Shown here: positions 9,139 through 19,637 of the stretch, one piece after another | Numbering within the stretch: position 1 is the stretch's first letter | Layout: every line of letters starts with the position of its first letter | Source of the DNA: Psychrobacter sp. JCM 18901 | GTDB lineage: Bacteria > Pseudomonadota > Gammaproteobacteria > Pseudomonadales > Moraxellaceae | Reading direction: 5' to 3' | NCBI RefSeq assembly: GCF_000586435.1 | Contig: NZ_BAWH01000009.1 | Span: 53,509-117,508 of the forward strand | DNA length: 64,000 bases | Notes under the pieces: generated by a model | Told to the model about the DNA's origin: nothing | The model's database searches: none | The model's input: only the letters and a program-made list of their open reading frames with translations | Translations under genes and position numbers: made by a program

Positions 9139-9289
9139 TGAATCACTGAAGATTTATGCTTAAAACAAGTAACGTTTGATGCGAGTAATGCTAAAACTGG
9201 GCATTTTTCAAATAAACGGTGTTTATAAGCATAAATCAGCAAGCAGTGATTGACGATATAGCTGGTAAATATATTAAGGAATAAAACTT

Positions 9290-10181
9290 ATGACAATTTC
9301 AATGACATCATCAATGAGCAAAAAAGTATTGTGGCTAGCACCGCTTAGCGCAGCAGTGCTAATGCTGGCAGGTTGTAACAATAGCTCAGCACCAGCAGAA
9401 AATGCTGAAGCTGATACCGCTACTGAAGCGCCTTTAAATATCAAAATTGCGACAGAATCAAGCTACAAGCTTTCAGTTACACTGATGCAGATGGCAAGCT
9501 GATTGGTTACGAGATTGAGCTGGTTGACGCACTATGTGCACAAATGAAAGCTGAGTGTGAAGTCATCTCTCAAGATTGGGATGGTTTGATTCCAGGCTTA
9601 ACGCACAGAAGTTTGATGCAGCTATCGCAGGTATGTCGATCACGCCTGAGCGTAAAGAAGTGGTTGATTTCAGTGACCCTTACTTCCATAGCGGTATCAT
9701 CTTGATCGGCAAAAAAGGTGATGACTTAAGTGTTGAGTCACTAACAGGTCTACCAATTGCCTCACAGCGCTCAACTGTTGCCTCTCAGTACCTACAAGAC
9801 GAGCATGCAGATGCTGATATCAAGTTATATGATACGCAAGACAATGCTTATCTAGATCTAACCTCAGGTCGCGTGCGCGGTATGATGTCTGACAAAGTCA
9901 CAGGCATTGACTGGTTAAAAACAGATGCAGGCAAAGGCTACGAAGTTAAAGGTGAAGAAATCAGCACCAATGATGACGCAATGGGTATTGCATTCCGTAA
10001 AGGCGATCCGTTAGTTGCTAAGTTCAATGCAGCATTGGCTGAGCTAAAAGACAACGGCACCTATGATCAAATCACGGGTAGCTACTTTGGTACTAGCTCA
10101 ACGGCTGCAGCACAAAAAGCGGTGGCAACAACTGATAGTGTCGAAGAAGTAATGGTCACTGAAGAAGAGCCAGCTAACTAA
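9290..10181 (+). CDS. Amino acid ABC transporter substrate-binding lipoprotein 2 (frameshifted twice)
   Basis: Paralogue of the upstream binding protein. The signal peptide carries the lipobox MLAGC (Cys29). Two lost bases break the frame: a C at about 9470 (expected YKPFSYTDADGKLIGYE) and an A at about 9604 (expected PGLNAQKFDAAIAG). The rest reads cleanly: CEVISQDWDGLIPGL, ITPERKEVVDFSDPYF. It has a C-terminal tail of about 25 extra residues rich in Ala, Thr and Glu. A ribosome site AAGGAAT precedes ATG 9290. It has diverged more from copies 1 and 3 around the ligand-pocket segment (TESSYKPFSY versus TEGAYPPFNY), so its ligand may differ. Confidence 0.87.
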
Positions 10182-10253
10182 TACGATATCTAGCAGTTTG
10201 ACTGCTGTTGTTTGAAAACGTGTTGTTTACTCAAGAAGAAACCAAGGATGATC

Positions 10254-11199
10254 ATGAGCAACCATTGTGCCCCAATATGTGCCATGACTGGCAAATCTAA
10301 CATTACTGTAGCCAGTCGTCTGTCTATGTCATTGTTTGCACTAGCGACGGCCTTTACCGTTGCTGGCTGTAGCAATAGTCAAGAGAGTGCCGCTGATACC
10401 AATCCAGAGGCTACCGAAACAACGGCAGCCTCTACAGGTGATGTATTACGCATCGGTACAGAAGGGGCCTATGCACCTTTTAACTATACCAATGCCGATG
10501 GGACACTGGGTGGTTTTGATGTTGAGATAGCAAATGCACTTTGTGCGGATATGCAGGTGACTTGTGAGATTGTGGCGCAAGATTGGGACGGTATTATCCC
10601 TGGTCTAAAAGCGGGTAAGTACGATGCAATCGTGGCCGCGATGTCCGTTACTCCAGAGCGTTCGCAGCAGGTGAGCTTTACCGATCCGTACTTTAGCAAT
10701 GCCTTGGTCTTTTGGCCAAAAAGACAGCAGCTTTGACCCTAGTAACAACAGCGATATCGACTCGCATTCTATTGCTGCACAGCGTTCAACCATTTCATCG
10801 CAGTGGCTAGAAGACACGTATCCAAAAGCCGATATGAAGCTTTATGATACGTTGAGCAATGCGTTTTTGGATCTCGGTTCAAAACGTGTCGATGCGATGA
10901 TTTCTGATAAGCTGCCTGCGATAGAATGGCTGAGCTCAAATGCTGGTAGCAAATATGCGCTAAAAGGTGATGAGATCGATATCAATGATAATTTTGCGAT
11001 AGCAGTACGCCCAGGCGATCCGCTACAAGCAAAGATCAATCAGTCTCTTGCTAATATAAAAGCTAATGGTACTTACGATAAAATCAATCAAAAGTACTTT
11101 GCGGTGCCAGCGTCTGCAACGAGCACAGTTGATGAAGACGCAAATACAGGCACAGATACAAATACTGCCGACCAACCAGCGACAGAAAACGTTAGTTAA
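10254..11199 (+). CDS. Amino acid ABC transporter substrate-binding lipoprotein 3 (frameshifted)
   Basis: Third tandem paralogue. I place the start at ATG 10254 because CCAAGG (10242-10247) lies seven bases upstream; the ATG at 10248 is too close. The lipobox is TVAGC (Cys39 with this start). The pocket segments closely match copy 1: IGTEGAYAPFNYTNADG and CEIVAQDWDGIIPGL. The frame breaks at about 10712-10721, where both a T-run and an A5 run appear one base short (expected ALVFLAKKDSSFD). The protein ends in a low-complexity Thr/Asp/Ala tail, as in copy 2. A strong terminator follows, separating the binding proteins from the permeases. Confidence 0.87.
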
Positions 11200-11257
11200 T
11201 AGCGAATAGCTAATAGTAGTCAAAGACAGCAGTCAAAAAAATCGTGTTTTGATCAAT

Positions 11258-11293
11258 AAAAGGATATCGCCTTCATGGTGATATCCTTTTTTT
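11258..11293 (+). terminator. Rho-independent terminator after the third binding protein
   Basis: AAAAGGATATCGCC pairs with GGTGATATCCTTTT around a short loop and is followed by T7. It divides the ABC transporter locus into at least two transcripts. Confidence 0.88.
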
Positions 11294-11644
11294 ATTTGTC
11301 GTTATAGCAACGAATATACATAATAGCCGCCTATCAATTTTGCTCAAATTTAGTCGGCTGATTGTATGTATCTAGAGGCAAGTGTCTGTTTAAGTACGGT
11401 TTAGGCGCAGCTTTTACGCGTCAGTATTAACATCACGGCGAGTGAATATGATAAAATCAGCGCTCATTTCTACTGTGTCAATTATCGCAGCGTTAATCGT
11501 ATTCTTCTGACGTCATTTTTTGATGCCGACCATCCCTATTGATTTGGTATAAAATACGGTGTTTCGCCGCGTTCAGCTATTGATGCTGATTCTTTTAACT
11601 CATATTTTGCAAATTGCTAATATAAAGAGACTGAGTGGATAATC
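11294..11644 (+). other. Intergenic region upstream of the permease genes
   Basis: About 350 bp with no recognised gene except a possible 20-codon ORF (11448-11510). A TATAAA at about 11548 could be a -10 box, but no matching -35 at normal spacing is seen. Confidence 0.4.
11448..11510 (+). CDS. Possible 20-residue hydrophobic microprotein
   Basis: ATG 11448 opens a 20-codon frame reading MIKSALISTVSIIAALIVFF and ending at TGA 11508-11510. It has one basic residue and then a continuous hydrophobic helix, the form of small single-span membrane proteins. GGCGAG lies six bases upstream. It could equally be chance. Confidence 0.28.
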   Translation: MIKSALISTVSIIAALIVFF

Positions 11645-12379
11645 GTGTTTGACTTACAAGGATTTGGCGCGCTTTTATTAAGCGGCGCTACCGTCACCAT
11701 ACAGCTAGCTGTGACCAGTTTGATCATTGGTCTGGCTTTAGGCTTGCTCGGCGCAACCGCAAAGATGTCCAATATCTGGTTGCTGCGTAAACTTGCGACT
11801 GTCTATACTGCGACGATGCGCGGTATTCCTGAGCTGCTATTGGTGCTCTTTATTTATTATGGCGGCTCTATCTTATTGATGAGCATCCTCAAAAAGTTCG
11901 GCTATAACGACTATGTCGAGATTAGCGCTTTTTGGGGTGGTGTCATGGCACTGTCTATTGCTTTTGGTGCGTATGCGACTGAGATTTTTCGCATGTCCAT
12001 TCAAGAGATTCCAGTAGGGCAGCGAGAGGCTGCGCAAGCGATTGGTATGCGTCCTTTTCAGACTTTTTATCGCATCACGTTGCCGCAAGTGTGGCAGATT
12101 GCTTTGCCAGGTTTGGGTAATTTGTTTTTGGTACTACTCAAAGATACCGCATTGGTATCGGTCGTGGGTCTCAAGGACATCATGTATCAGTCATCGCGTG
12201 CGGCACAGTCTACACAGCAGCCGTTTACCTTTTATATGGCAGCAGCGATTATTTATTTGGGTCTGACCATGTTGATTACTGGCTTTATGATGTGGCTTGA
12301 GTGGCGCGCTAATCCTGCGGCACGCTATGCCAAAAAGATAAGCCGTCAATCCACTCACAGTCAATCGACCATAGGGTAG
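11645..12379 (+). CDS. Polar amino acid ABC transporter permease 1 (HisQ/ArtQ type)
   Basis: Inner-membrane subunit of the same importer. The 244-residue protein starts at GTG 11645 (MFDLQGFGALLLSGATVTIQ), as is typical of this family. It carries the RGIPELLLVLFIYYG motif, FGAYATEIFRMSIQEIPVGQ, and the EAA loop EAAQAIGMRPFQTFYRITLP that docks on the ATPase. About five transmembrane helices are visible. It overlaps nothing and is followed 12 bp later by the second permease, so the two are co-transcribed. The frame is intact. Confidence 0.92.
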   Translation: MFDLQGFGALLLSGATVTIQLAVTSLIIGLALGLLGATAKMSNIWLLRKLATVYTATMRGIPELLLVLFIYYGGSILLMSILKKFGYNDYVEISAFWGGVMALSIAFGAYATEIFRMSIQEIPVGQREAAQAIGMRPFQTFYRITLPQVWQIALPGLGNLFLVLLKDTALVSVVGLKDIMYQSSRAAQSTQQPFTFYMAAAIIYLGLTMLITGFMMWLEWRANPAARYAKKISRQSTHSQSTIG

Positions 12380-12391
12380 AGGAGAGATACT

Positions 12392-13116
12392 ATGGATTGG
12401 AATTGGCAGGTCATTTTTGACATATCCCTGATTTACTAGGCGGCGCGGTATTGACCGTACAGTTGGTCTTGTTTTCAGGTGTGATTGGATTGCTGTTTGG
12501 TTTGGTGTTGGCGTTGTTACGACTGTCTAAGAATTGGGTGGTACAGATACTACCGTTTCTGTATATTTTCTTTTTCCGTGGTACGCCGCTATTGGTACAG
12601 ATATTCCTGATTTATTACGGTTTAGGTCAATTTGAGGCCGTACGCGAGTCGTTCTTGTGGGAGCCGGTACTTAGCCAAGCATATTGGTGTGCCATCATCG
12701 CCTTTACCCTGAATACCAGTGCTTATCTGGCAGAGATTATAGCGGTGCGATTCAGACGATTCCTATTGGAGAGCTTGAAGCTGCTGATGCGCTTGGCATG
12801 TCAAAATGGCAAAAGCTAACACGGGTTACGTTGCCGCGCGCATTTGGTATTGTGATTCCAGCGTACAGTAACGAAGTTATCTTTATGCTAAAAGGTAGTG
12901 CGCTAGCTTCGACTATTGCATTGATGGATATCACAGGTGTCGCTCGTACGATTAGCGCGCGTACCTATACCTTGATGGAGCTATTTTTTTGCTGCTGGTA
13001 TCGTCTATCTATTGCTGTCGTGGGTCATTTTGTTTAGCTTTAGAATGTTTGAAAAACGTATGAACCGTCATGCCAGTTATGTACCACCAGATGTCGTGAC
13101 TAATACGATTCCATAG
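12392..13116 (+). CDS. Polar amino acid ABC transporter permease 2 (HisM/ArtM type, frameshifted three times)
   Basis: Second permease of the heterodimer. ATG 12392 (MDWNWQVIFD) has GGAGAG upstream. Breaks occur at about 12421 (lost T; expected FDYIPDLLGGAVLTVQ), at about 12738 (lost A; expected EIISGAIQTIPIGE), and in a T7 run at about 12985 (one T too many; expected MELFFAAGIVYLL). Corrected, it contains FFRGTPLLVQIFLIYYG and the EAA loop EAADALGMSKWQKLTRVTLP, ending near TNTIP at the TAG 13114-13116. About 240 residues, the family norm. Confidence 0.9.
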
Positions 13117-13157
13117 TTAGCAGTTAGCAGTTAGCAGTTAGCAGTTAGCAGTTAGCA
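13117..13157 (+). repeat. 7-bp tandem repeat (TTAGCAG, about 5.9 copies)
   Basis: Five perfect copies of TTAGCAG (13117-13151) plus a partial sixth directly follow the permease stop codon. The unit contains an in-frame-independent TAG. The tract ends about 80 bp before the FAH gene. Such short tandem repeats can change copy number by slipped-strand mispairing. Confidence 0.9.
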
Positions 13158-13238
13158 ACTAAAAATCGTCAAAGTCACTGTAGACAATATAGTATGGACT
13201 GCTGATAAAATAGCCATCATTCACAGGGAGAGTTTAGT

Positions 13239-13954
13239 ATGAGCCAATCGCCACATGAGTCATTAGCGAACGCCATTGCAGCTGGTGTCAATGCCGAGCA
13301 GGGCGCTATCAATCATAATGAAAGATTGCGTACTTCTATTGGTAAAGTTGTCTGCGTCGGTCGCAACTATGCGGCACATGCTGCAGAGTTGGGCAATGAA
13401 GTACCAACCACGCCGATACTGTTTATGAAGCCTGCGTCTTCAGTGGTCTCTATCCGTGGTGATGTGGTTCGTCCAAGTCCAGAGTTATTTGGCGAGACTC
13501 ACTACGAGGCCGAGCTATGTATTCAGTTATCAGCTGACTTATCTATGGCGACAATTGAGCAGGCTCAGCAAGCGATTGGTGGCGTGACATTGGGACTGGA
13601 TTTGACCTTGCGTGACTTGCAAAGCAAGCTAAAAGAAAAAGGTCATCCGTGGGAGCGTGCTAAGTGTTTTGACGGAGCTTGCGTCCTTGCTGATTGGCTC
13701 GACCACAAGCGTTTGGCAATCTGCAGAGTATACAGTATCAGCTGTTTATCAATGACAAGTTAACGCAAGATGGCGATAGTGCCTTAATGCTATTTCCTGT
13801 CTATGAATTGCTGGTCAATATCAGTCACGCCTTTAGCTTGCAAGCAGGGGATGTAATTATGACTGGTACGCCAAGCGGCGTTGGTGTGTTGCAAGCAGGC
13901 GATCAGCTTAAACTAAAACTGGGTGCTCATGAGTGGGTATCACAAATACAGTAA
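13239..13954 (+). CDS. Fumarylacetoacetate hydrolase (FAH) family protein (frameshifted)
   Basis: Cytoplasmic metal-dependent hydrolase or decarboxylase of the FAH superfamily, closest in form to YcgM-like acylpyruvases. Visible motifs: KVVCVGRNYAAHAAELGNE, PILFMKPASSVV, the metal-site segment THYEAELCIQL, GLDLTLRDLQSKLKEKGHPW, and the C-terminal GDVIMTGTPSGVG. One base (probably a C) is missing at about 13706, where the frame should run ADWLDPQAFGNLQ. Start ATG 13239 follows GGGAGAG. The N-terminal 30 residues are an extension before the conserved core. Substrate unknown; FAHD1-type acylpyruvate or oxaloacetate activity is possible. Confidence 0.87.
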
Positions 13955-13981
13955 GCTTGATTGCAATAACAAACGCATATT

Positions 13982-14011
13982 AAAAACCCCGAGCAATTGC
14001 TTGGGGTTTTT
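13982..14011. terminator. Rho-independent terminator
   Basis: AAAAACCCCGAGCA pairs with TGCTTGGGGTTTTT (one mismatch) around a tiny loop. It closes the FAH transcript. Confidence 0.88.
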
Positions 14012-14110
14012 GCTTTTAAGCTTTTATATTTATTTTTTTAAGTTCACTAACTGCAAAACAATGCTAACTATTTAATCATTCTATTTTTCAATAATCATTA
14101 GTACAGTCGA

Positions 14111-14150
14111 ATGTCATCAGTTTGTCACCTATTGTTCAGCGTGCTGTCAT
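14111..14150 (+). promoter_or_regulatory. Probable tandem PhoB boxes upstream of phoX
   Basis: TGTCA occurs at 14112, 14123 and 14145, and a degenerate version (GTTCA) at 14134, so the half-sites fall on an exact 11-bp period. The first two form ATGTCAT-N4-TTGTCAC and the last reads CTGTCAT, matching the PhoB half-site. The array is 100 bp upstream of a PhoX-family phosphatase gene, the classic Pho regulon context. Binding is inferred. Confidence 0.7.
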
Positions 14151-14252
14151 AAAGGTTGAGTAGACTTAAGCGGAATTCGTATTTTTGTGGTCGTAATGAT
14201 AAAGCCGCGATCAACTCTCTGCCAATCTAGCCTAATAGCAAGGTGACTGATA

Positions 14253-16468
14253 ATGACATTATTGAACAATGAGCGAACGCTTGCCCACGAAGTGGTTGAA
14301 GACTCAAATCCTACTAATAATACTGACTTTCAGACGATTATCAATCGTCGATTGAACCGCCGTAGTATCTTAAAGGGTGGCACAGGGTTGACGGCTGCTG
14401 CGTTTTTTGGCGCATTACCTTTGGTCGGTTGTAGTGAAGACGATGATAGCAGTATTGTTGGTAATAACGATAATGCCGCTATCCCTGCACAAGGTGATCT
14501 AAAGCGTCCTGATACCCTAAAGTTTGAAGCAGTCGCGCATTCAACAGCTGATACGATGACCGTAGCAGCGGGCTACAAGGCAGAGATGATATTACCGCTG
14601 GGTACACCGCTGAACTCTGGTATCGAGGACTGGAAAGACAATCGTGAGCAATCAGCAGAGTCGTTTGAATGGCGTATGGGTGACAACCATGATGGAATGT
14701 GGTTCTTTGGCAAAAATGGTAACGCTTACGATGCTAAAGCGTCAGAAAATAGCTTGCTAGTCATGAACCATGAATACGTTAATAGCAGTGAGCTTAGCCC
14801 ATTTGGCTATTACGTCACTCAAGATAACGATGCTGCGCCTATCTTTCAAAACCGCCGTCTCGCGAGCGATGTACGCCGTGAAGTCAACTGTCATGGCGTC
14901 TCGGTGGTTGAGTTAACTCGCCGTGCAGATGGTATGGGTTATGAGATGGTACCTGATTCTAAATACAATCGTCGCATTACCAGTAGTACAACAGCACAAT
15001 TGGCTGGCCCTGTGGCAGGCTCTGCTCTGGTCAAGACCAAGTTTGATCCAACAGGCTATCAGACCCGCGGCATCAATAATAACTGCGGCGCAGGTCTGTC
15101 ACCGTGGGGTACTTATCTGACTACCGAAGAGAACTTCTTGGGTGTGTTTGCCCGTGGACAAGATGCCAGTCAATTGAGCGCTGGTGATAACTATGCGCGC
15201 GAGCGCTACGGTGCGGTGGAGGACTTCCCAGGTTGGGAGTATCTATGGCATACCCCAGAGGCAAAGGATGCAAGATAGCAGACGAGTTCTCACGCTGGGA
15301 TATGACCGCTGTCGGTGCCAGTGCTGCTGAAGATTATCGCTATGGCTTTAACACTTTTGGTTATATTACTGAGATTGACCCATTTGACCAAAACTCTATA
15401 CCGCAGAAACGCACTGCACTGGGCCGATTTGCTCATGAAAACTGTGCGTATGCTCCTGTCGAGCAAGGTAAGCCAGTGGTATTCTATATGGGTGATGACG
15501 CCCGAGGTGAGTACATTTATAAGTTTGTCTCCAAAGCGATGTGGTCAAACTCGGACATAGGTGGCGGACTAAAAGCAGGTGACAAATATCTGAATGACGG
15601 CACGCTATATGTGGCGGTATTTAACGAAGACGGTAGCGGTGAGTGGAAAGCTCTCGTCCACGGTCAAAACGGACTGGATGCTTTTAATAGTGTACTGCCA
15701 TTCAATGGACAAGATGAAGTATTGGTCTTTGCCCGTGCAGCTGCCGATGCTGCTGGTGCTACCAAAATGGATCGACCTGAATGGGTATCGGTCAGCCCTA
15801 TGACGGGTGATGTCTACGTGACATTGACCAATAATAAATATCGCGGCGTACGTGACGACCAGCCTGTCTCAGCTTCCAATCCGCGTAGCTATCAGTCAAG
15901 CGGAAAAGCGCTTGGTAATGATAATGGTCACATTATTCGCTGGGCAGAAGCGGGCGGCGACCATGCCGCAACGAGCTTCGAATGGGACATTTATCTGTTT
16001 GGTGCGCCAAGTGATTTATCAGCAGAAAACCTCTCTCAATTAAATGACAATAATGACTTCTCTTCACCTGATGGGCTATATTTCGACCCACGCGGTGTCT
16101 TATGGATTCAGACAGACGACGGCGCTTATACCGATACCAGTAGCTGTATGTTGCTCGCGGCTCTACCGGGTAAGGTCAGTGATGGAACGATGACGACCAC
16201 ATCGGCAGGGCAGTCAACCCGAGTCGGCACATCTGCTAGCAATGACAATATCAAACGATTCTTTGTTGGTCCTGAAGGATGCGAAGTAACAGGTATCACC
16301 ATGGCACCAGATTTTAAGACGCTGTTTATCAACATCCAGCATCCGGGCAACACATGGGGCGCTGTCACTGGCGGCAGTATTCCTCGCTCAGCGACTGTGA
16401 TGATTACTCGCGAGGATGGTGATGTCATACTGGCAGAATCATTCGATACAGCTGATAGCACTACATAG
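14253..16468 (+). CDS. phoX: PhoX-family (DUF839) secreted phosphatase, Tat signal (frameshifted)
   Basis: Probable Ca2+/Fe-dependent phosphatase that releases phosphate from organic esters outside the cytoplasm. The N-terminus has a twin-arginine signal, NRRSILKGG (Arg36-Arg37), then a hydrophobic stretch ending in LVGC (Cys60), so it may be a Tat-exported lipoprotein. PhoX/DUF839 features: LLVMNHEYVN, GLSPWGTYLTTEENF, PVVFYMGDDARGEYIYKFVS, GDVYVTLTNN and SSPDGLYFDPRGVLWIQTD. A lost A at about 15273 breaks the frame (expected PEAKDAKIADEFSRW). Total about 738 residues. It stands alone with a terminator behind it. A tandem PhoB site upstream suggests induction by phosphate starvation. Confidence 0.88.
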
Positions 16469-16520
16469 ATAGATAAGCTGTAGGCCTATATTAGGCACAA
16501 CCAAAATGCTCACAACCATA

Positions 16521-16552
16521 AAAATCCCAAGTTAAGGCTTGGGATTTTTTTT
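16521..16552 (+). terminator. Rho-independent terminator after phoX
   Basis: An 11-bp perfect stem (16521-16531 with 16538-16548), 6-nt loop, followed by a T-run to 16552. Confidence 0.9.
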
Positions 16553-16706
16553 ATTATCATATTGATTTGATGGCTAACAAGACCGTTTATCAGTAATCTG
16601 GCTCTGCTAGTCGTCATCCCGCTCTAAAGTCAAACCATTTACTTCTATTTGCTGCAGTTACAGGATAATATAGACCATTACTTTTCTCGCTGAATGTGCA
16701 AATATT

Positions 16707-18198
16707 ATGAGCAGTTCAAAGGTGTTTTATAACGACAGTGTTAGTGACAGCGACGCTCAAAATGATAGCAGCTATACTCGTACTCATCATGAGCTCGACG
16801 CGCATTTTGTCCCAGATGCGAGTGTGCCGCTACATAGTCATCTATATGAGCAAATCGACCAACTCGAAGCCATCGATATGGATGAGCTGGTCAAGCTACT
16901 AGCAGATTCGGATGACAGTGATGAAATCAACAAAACACCTGTGTCTTTGGCTGATTTTTTTGAAGGATTGGCGCAGCTTGCCACCATGGGTGTGGTTGAG
17001 ATTACAGAAATCGTAGAAGCCATTCACCGTGAAGTTATCTTGCGTCCGCTAGGTCGCTTCAATGACAAACATTTAAATAAATGGTCGCGCGGATTTACTG
17101 GACGTATCTATGGCACGATACGTCATGTCATGCAAATGGTCGGTAATAATCTGGCGTCTGTACTACGCATATACAAAAACCTGATTCTCCAAAAGTCAGT
17201 GCAGCCACTACCAGACTCACTAAAAAAACTGGTCAATGTACTCAATGGTGTCATGGGTGACCATCTTGTCAACAATCAAAATGCGCTCGCCATTCCGATG
17301 ATGCTATACACTCAAGACGGCAAACCACAGAATGAAGTGCTATCAGGCCGTATCGCTATTTTGTGCCATGGTCTATGCATGAGTCATTTGAGCTGGCAAG
17401 CCCAAGCGGATAATGATTTAGGCGAGGCCATTCATGTCAGCCAGCCTGATACCACGGTGTTATATTTGGATTACAACACAGGTCGCCGTATCTCGCGTAG
17501 CGCCGTAAGTCTCTCAATTGCTACAAGCGCTGGTCGCTGACAACCCAAATATCAGTCAGATAGATCTGGTCGGACATAGTATGGGCGGTTTGGTCTCTCG
17601 CAGTGCACTGTTCTATGGTGAGCAAGATCGCCTAGACTGGATCAAGCGCGTGGGCAATCTCATCACGCTAGGTTCGCCGCATCATGGGGCAGTCCTTGAG
17701 CGTATCGGTAATTATGTGCAAGACGTCATTGCCAAGCTACCGTTTGCAGGCTCACTGGCCAAGCTCGGTGATATACGCAGTGCCGGTATTATCGATCTGC
17801 GTCATGGCAGTATTCGTGATGCAGATTGGAAAGCATTAGAAGGACGTAGCGTACTACCACAAGACTTTCGCCATCCTGCACGGTTACCAAGTGGTATCAA
17901 AACTTACTTTGTCGCCAGTGCGTTGCTTGAGACGCATTATGACTCTAAGGTAACGGATCTGCTAGGAGACAGTTTGGTATCAGTGGCTTCAGCGTTGGGT
18001 GAAGATGACGCTGAGCATGCTTTGTTTGTGCCAGATGGTCACAAAGCCATATTTTATGGCGTCAATCATATGAACTTGATTCATAGTAGACGAGTGCGAG
18101 AGCAGGTTGTTGAATGGCTACTTGATAATGGTCGCAGTGACTATGCTGGACGTCCGCGCATACACTCTTATCCTAGAAGTTTAGATGTAGCGGTGTAG
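16707..18198 (+). CDS. Alpha/beta hydrolase, probable lipase or esterase (frameshifted)
   Basis: A serine hydrolase of about 497 residues. The first 200 residues are mostly helical and unassigned, with an acidic stretch (LADSDDSDE). Then come the hydrolase core strand RIAILCHGLCMSHLSWQ (oxyanion region HGL), VLYLDYNTGR, the nucleophile elbow IDLVGHSMGGLVSRS with Ser in GHSMG, and LITLGSPHHGAVLERIG, a lipase/PGAP1-like signature. A candidate catalytic His is in GVNHMNLIHS near the C-terminus. The frame is broken between about 17500 and 17517, and more than one base appears wrong there. No signal peptide is seen, so it is likely cytoplasmic or peripheral. Substrate unknown. Confidence 0.82.
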
Positions 18199-18216
18199 TG
18201 ATTTAATGATAAAAAC

Positions 18217-18252
18217 AAAACCCCTCAAGCATCACACTTGAGGGTTTTTTTA
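18217..18252. terminator. Rho-independent terminator between the hydrolase and hslO
   Basis: ACCCCTCAAG pairs with CTTGAGGGTT, flanked by A-run and T7. It can serve both convergent genes. Confidence 0.88.
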
Positions 18253-18281
18253 TAAAGGCTGATTTATAGTAAGTAAGAAAC

Positions 18282-19261
18282 TTACTCAGCAAATATCGCT
18301 GCTACATCATCTTTATTAAACTTATAGACTTCACCGCAGAATCCGCAATCCATCTCAAACGTCCCGCCTTGCTCTTCGACGATATCTAACGCTTCTGCTT
18401 CGCCGATTTGCTCGATTGCCATTTCACACTTCTCGCGTGAGCAAGTGCAACCAAATGATAGAGGGGCAGGCTCAGGTGCCACGATGTTTTCTTCGTGATA
18501 CAAGCGATAGAGTATTTCGTTAGCATCCAGTGTCGTTAGCTCTTCTGGTTTGACCGTGCGTGTCAATACAGACAAGCGTGTCCATAAATCATCGTCGATA
18601 CCCGCGTCTTGGTTTTGCTCAACTTCAGACGTTTCTTCAGCAGTACGCGGTAGCATTTGCACCAAGATACCACCAGCTTGCAGGCCGTCAGATGCCAAGT
18701 TAATCAACGTTGGAATCTGGGCTGATTGCTTTTGATAATGTGCTAAGCAGTCCGCTAGATTGTCGTGGCTACGCTCAACGATACCTTGGTATGCTCACCG
18801 CCATCAGGCTGAATATTGATAAACAATACGCCTTGTCCCATCGCACCAAGTTCAGCAAACGCTTCTTTGGCATGGATCATATTGTCCCACGCTTGTACTT
18901 GCTCATCCGTCTCACCTTTCCAGCTAGCAAGCGCACGAATGATACCGTCTTGATCGCATTCTGCCATCGCCCAGTTTAGTAAGCTGTCACTGTCTGACGA
19001 CTGCAACTGAATAGATAGGCGACCATTGATTTTGACCGTACTGATTAGCAAACTTGCTGCGGTTAGCATCTCACCCAATAAGCGTTTGATAGCTTCAGGG
19101 TAGGGCTTTTGTGCAATCGTGCTCGCATAGCTGCGTGATAGGCGTACCACATCACCGCGCACTGGAGAGTCTTCAACGAAGAAACGTTGGCGAATGTCGT
19201 TACTGCCATGGTTGCCAGTAGTTTGGCTGTCCGTATTTGGGACTTGGATATCTTGAGTCAT
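18282..19261 (-). CDS. hslO: Redox-activated chaperone Hsp33 (frameshifted)
   Basis: Cytoplasmic holdase chaperone switched on by oxidation. The C-terminal zinc centre is CTC followed after 31 residues by CGFC, the C-X-C...C-X-X-C pattern of Hsp33. The N-terminal domain reads RFFVEDSPVRGDVVRLSRS and LLGEMLTAASLLISTVKING. One G is missing at about 18772, where the sequence should continue KVSLERSHDNLADCL into PTLINLASDGLQAGGILVQ. Corrected length about 327 residues, slightly above the usual 290-300. Divergent from gltI, with a 376-bp gap. Confidence 0.94.
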
Positions 19262-19637
19262 AAGTCATTTGTAGTATAGAGAAGTTGTTTGCTTTATGGG
19301 GATTGCTGCCAATTTATCAATCTCACTTAGTAGACTGTTTTGACGATTATAAGCAGCAAAGGTTAATAACGAGCTTAAAAAAACCAAGCAGCTGTTTGTA
19401 CAAAGCTCTGAGTAGATAGCCGCTATGAGCCATCAATTTATAGTTAGAATATAAATATATTCATAAATATGTACTCTCTCAAAAAAAATCACCCTCTACT
19501 GCAAATTTGTTGTACAGTAACATTAAGTTGCATTGTGATAAACAACAGCAACAACCGTACGGATGCGGGGCAGTCGGGTCAATCAGACCTATGTCGTCCA
19601 AGCACTCACTCAATCTTGCGATAAAAGGATGTATTTC
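19262..19637. other. Divergent intergenic region between hslO and gltI
   Basis: 376 bp holding the promoters of both genes. No clear operator, hairpin or small gene is visible. AAAAGG at 19623-19628 is the ribosome site of gltI. Confidence 0.45.
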
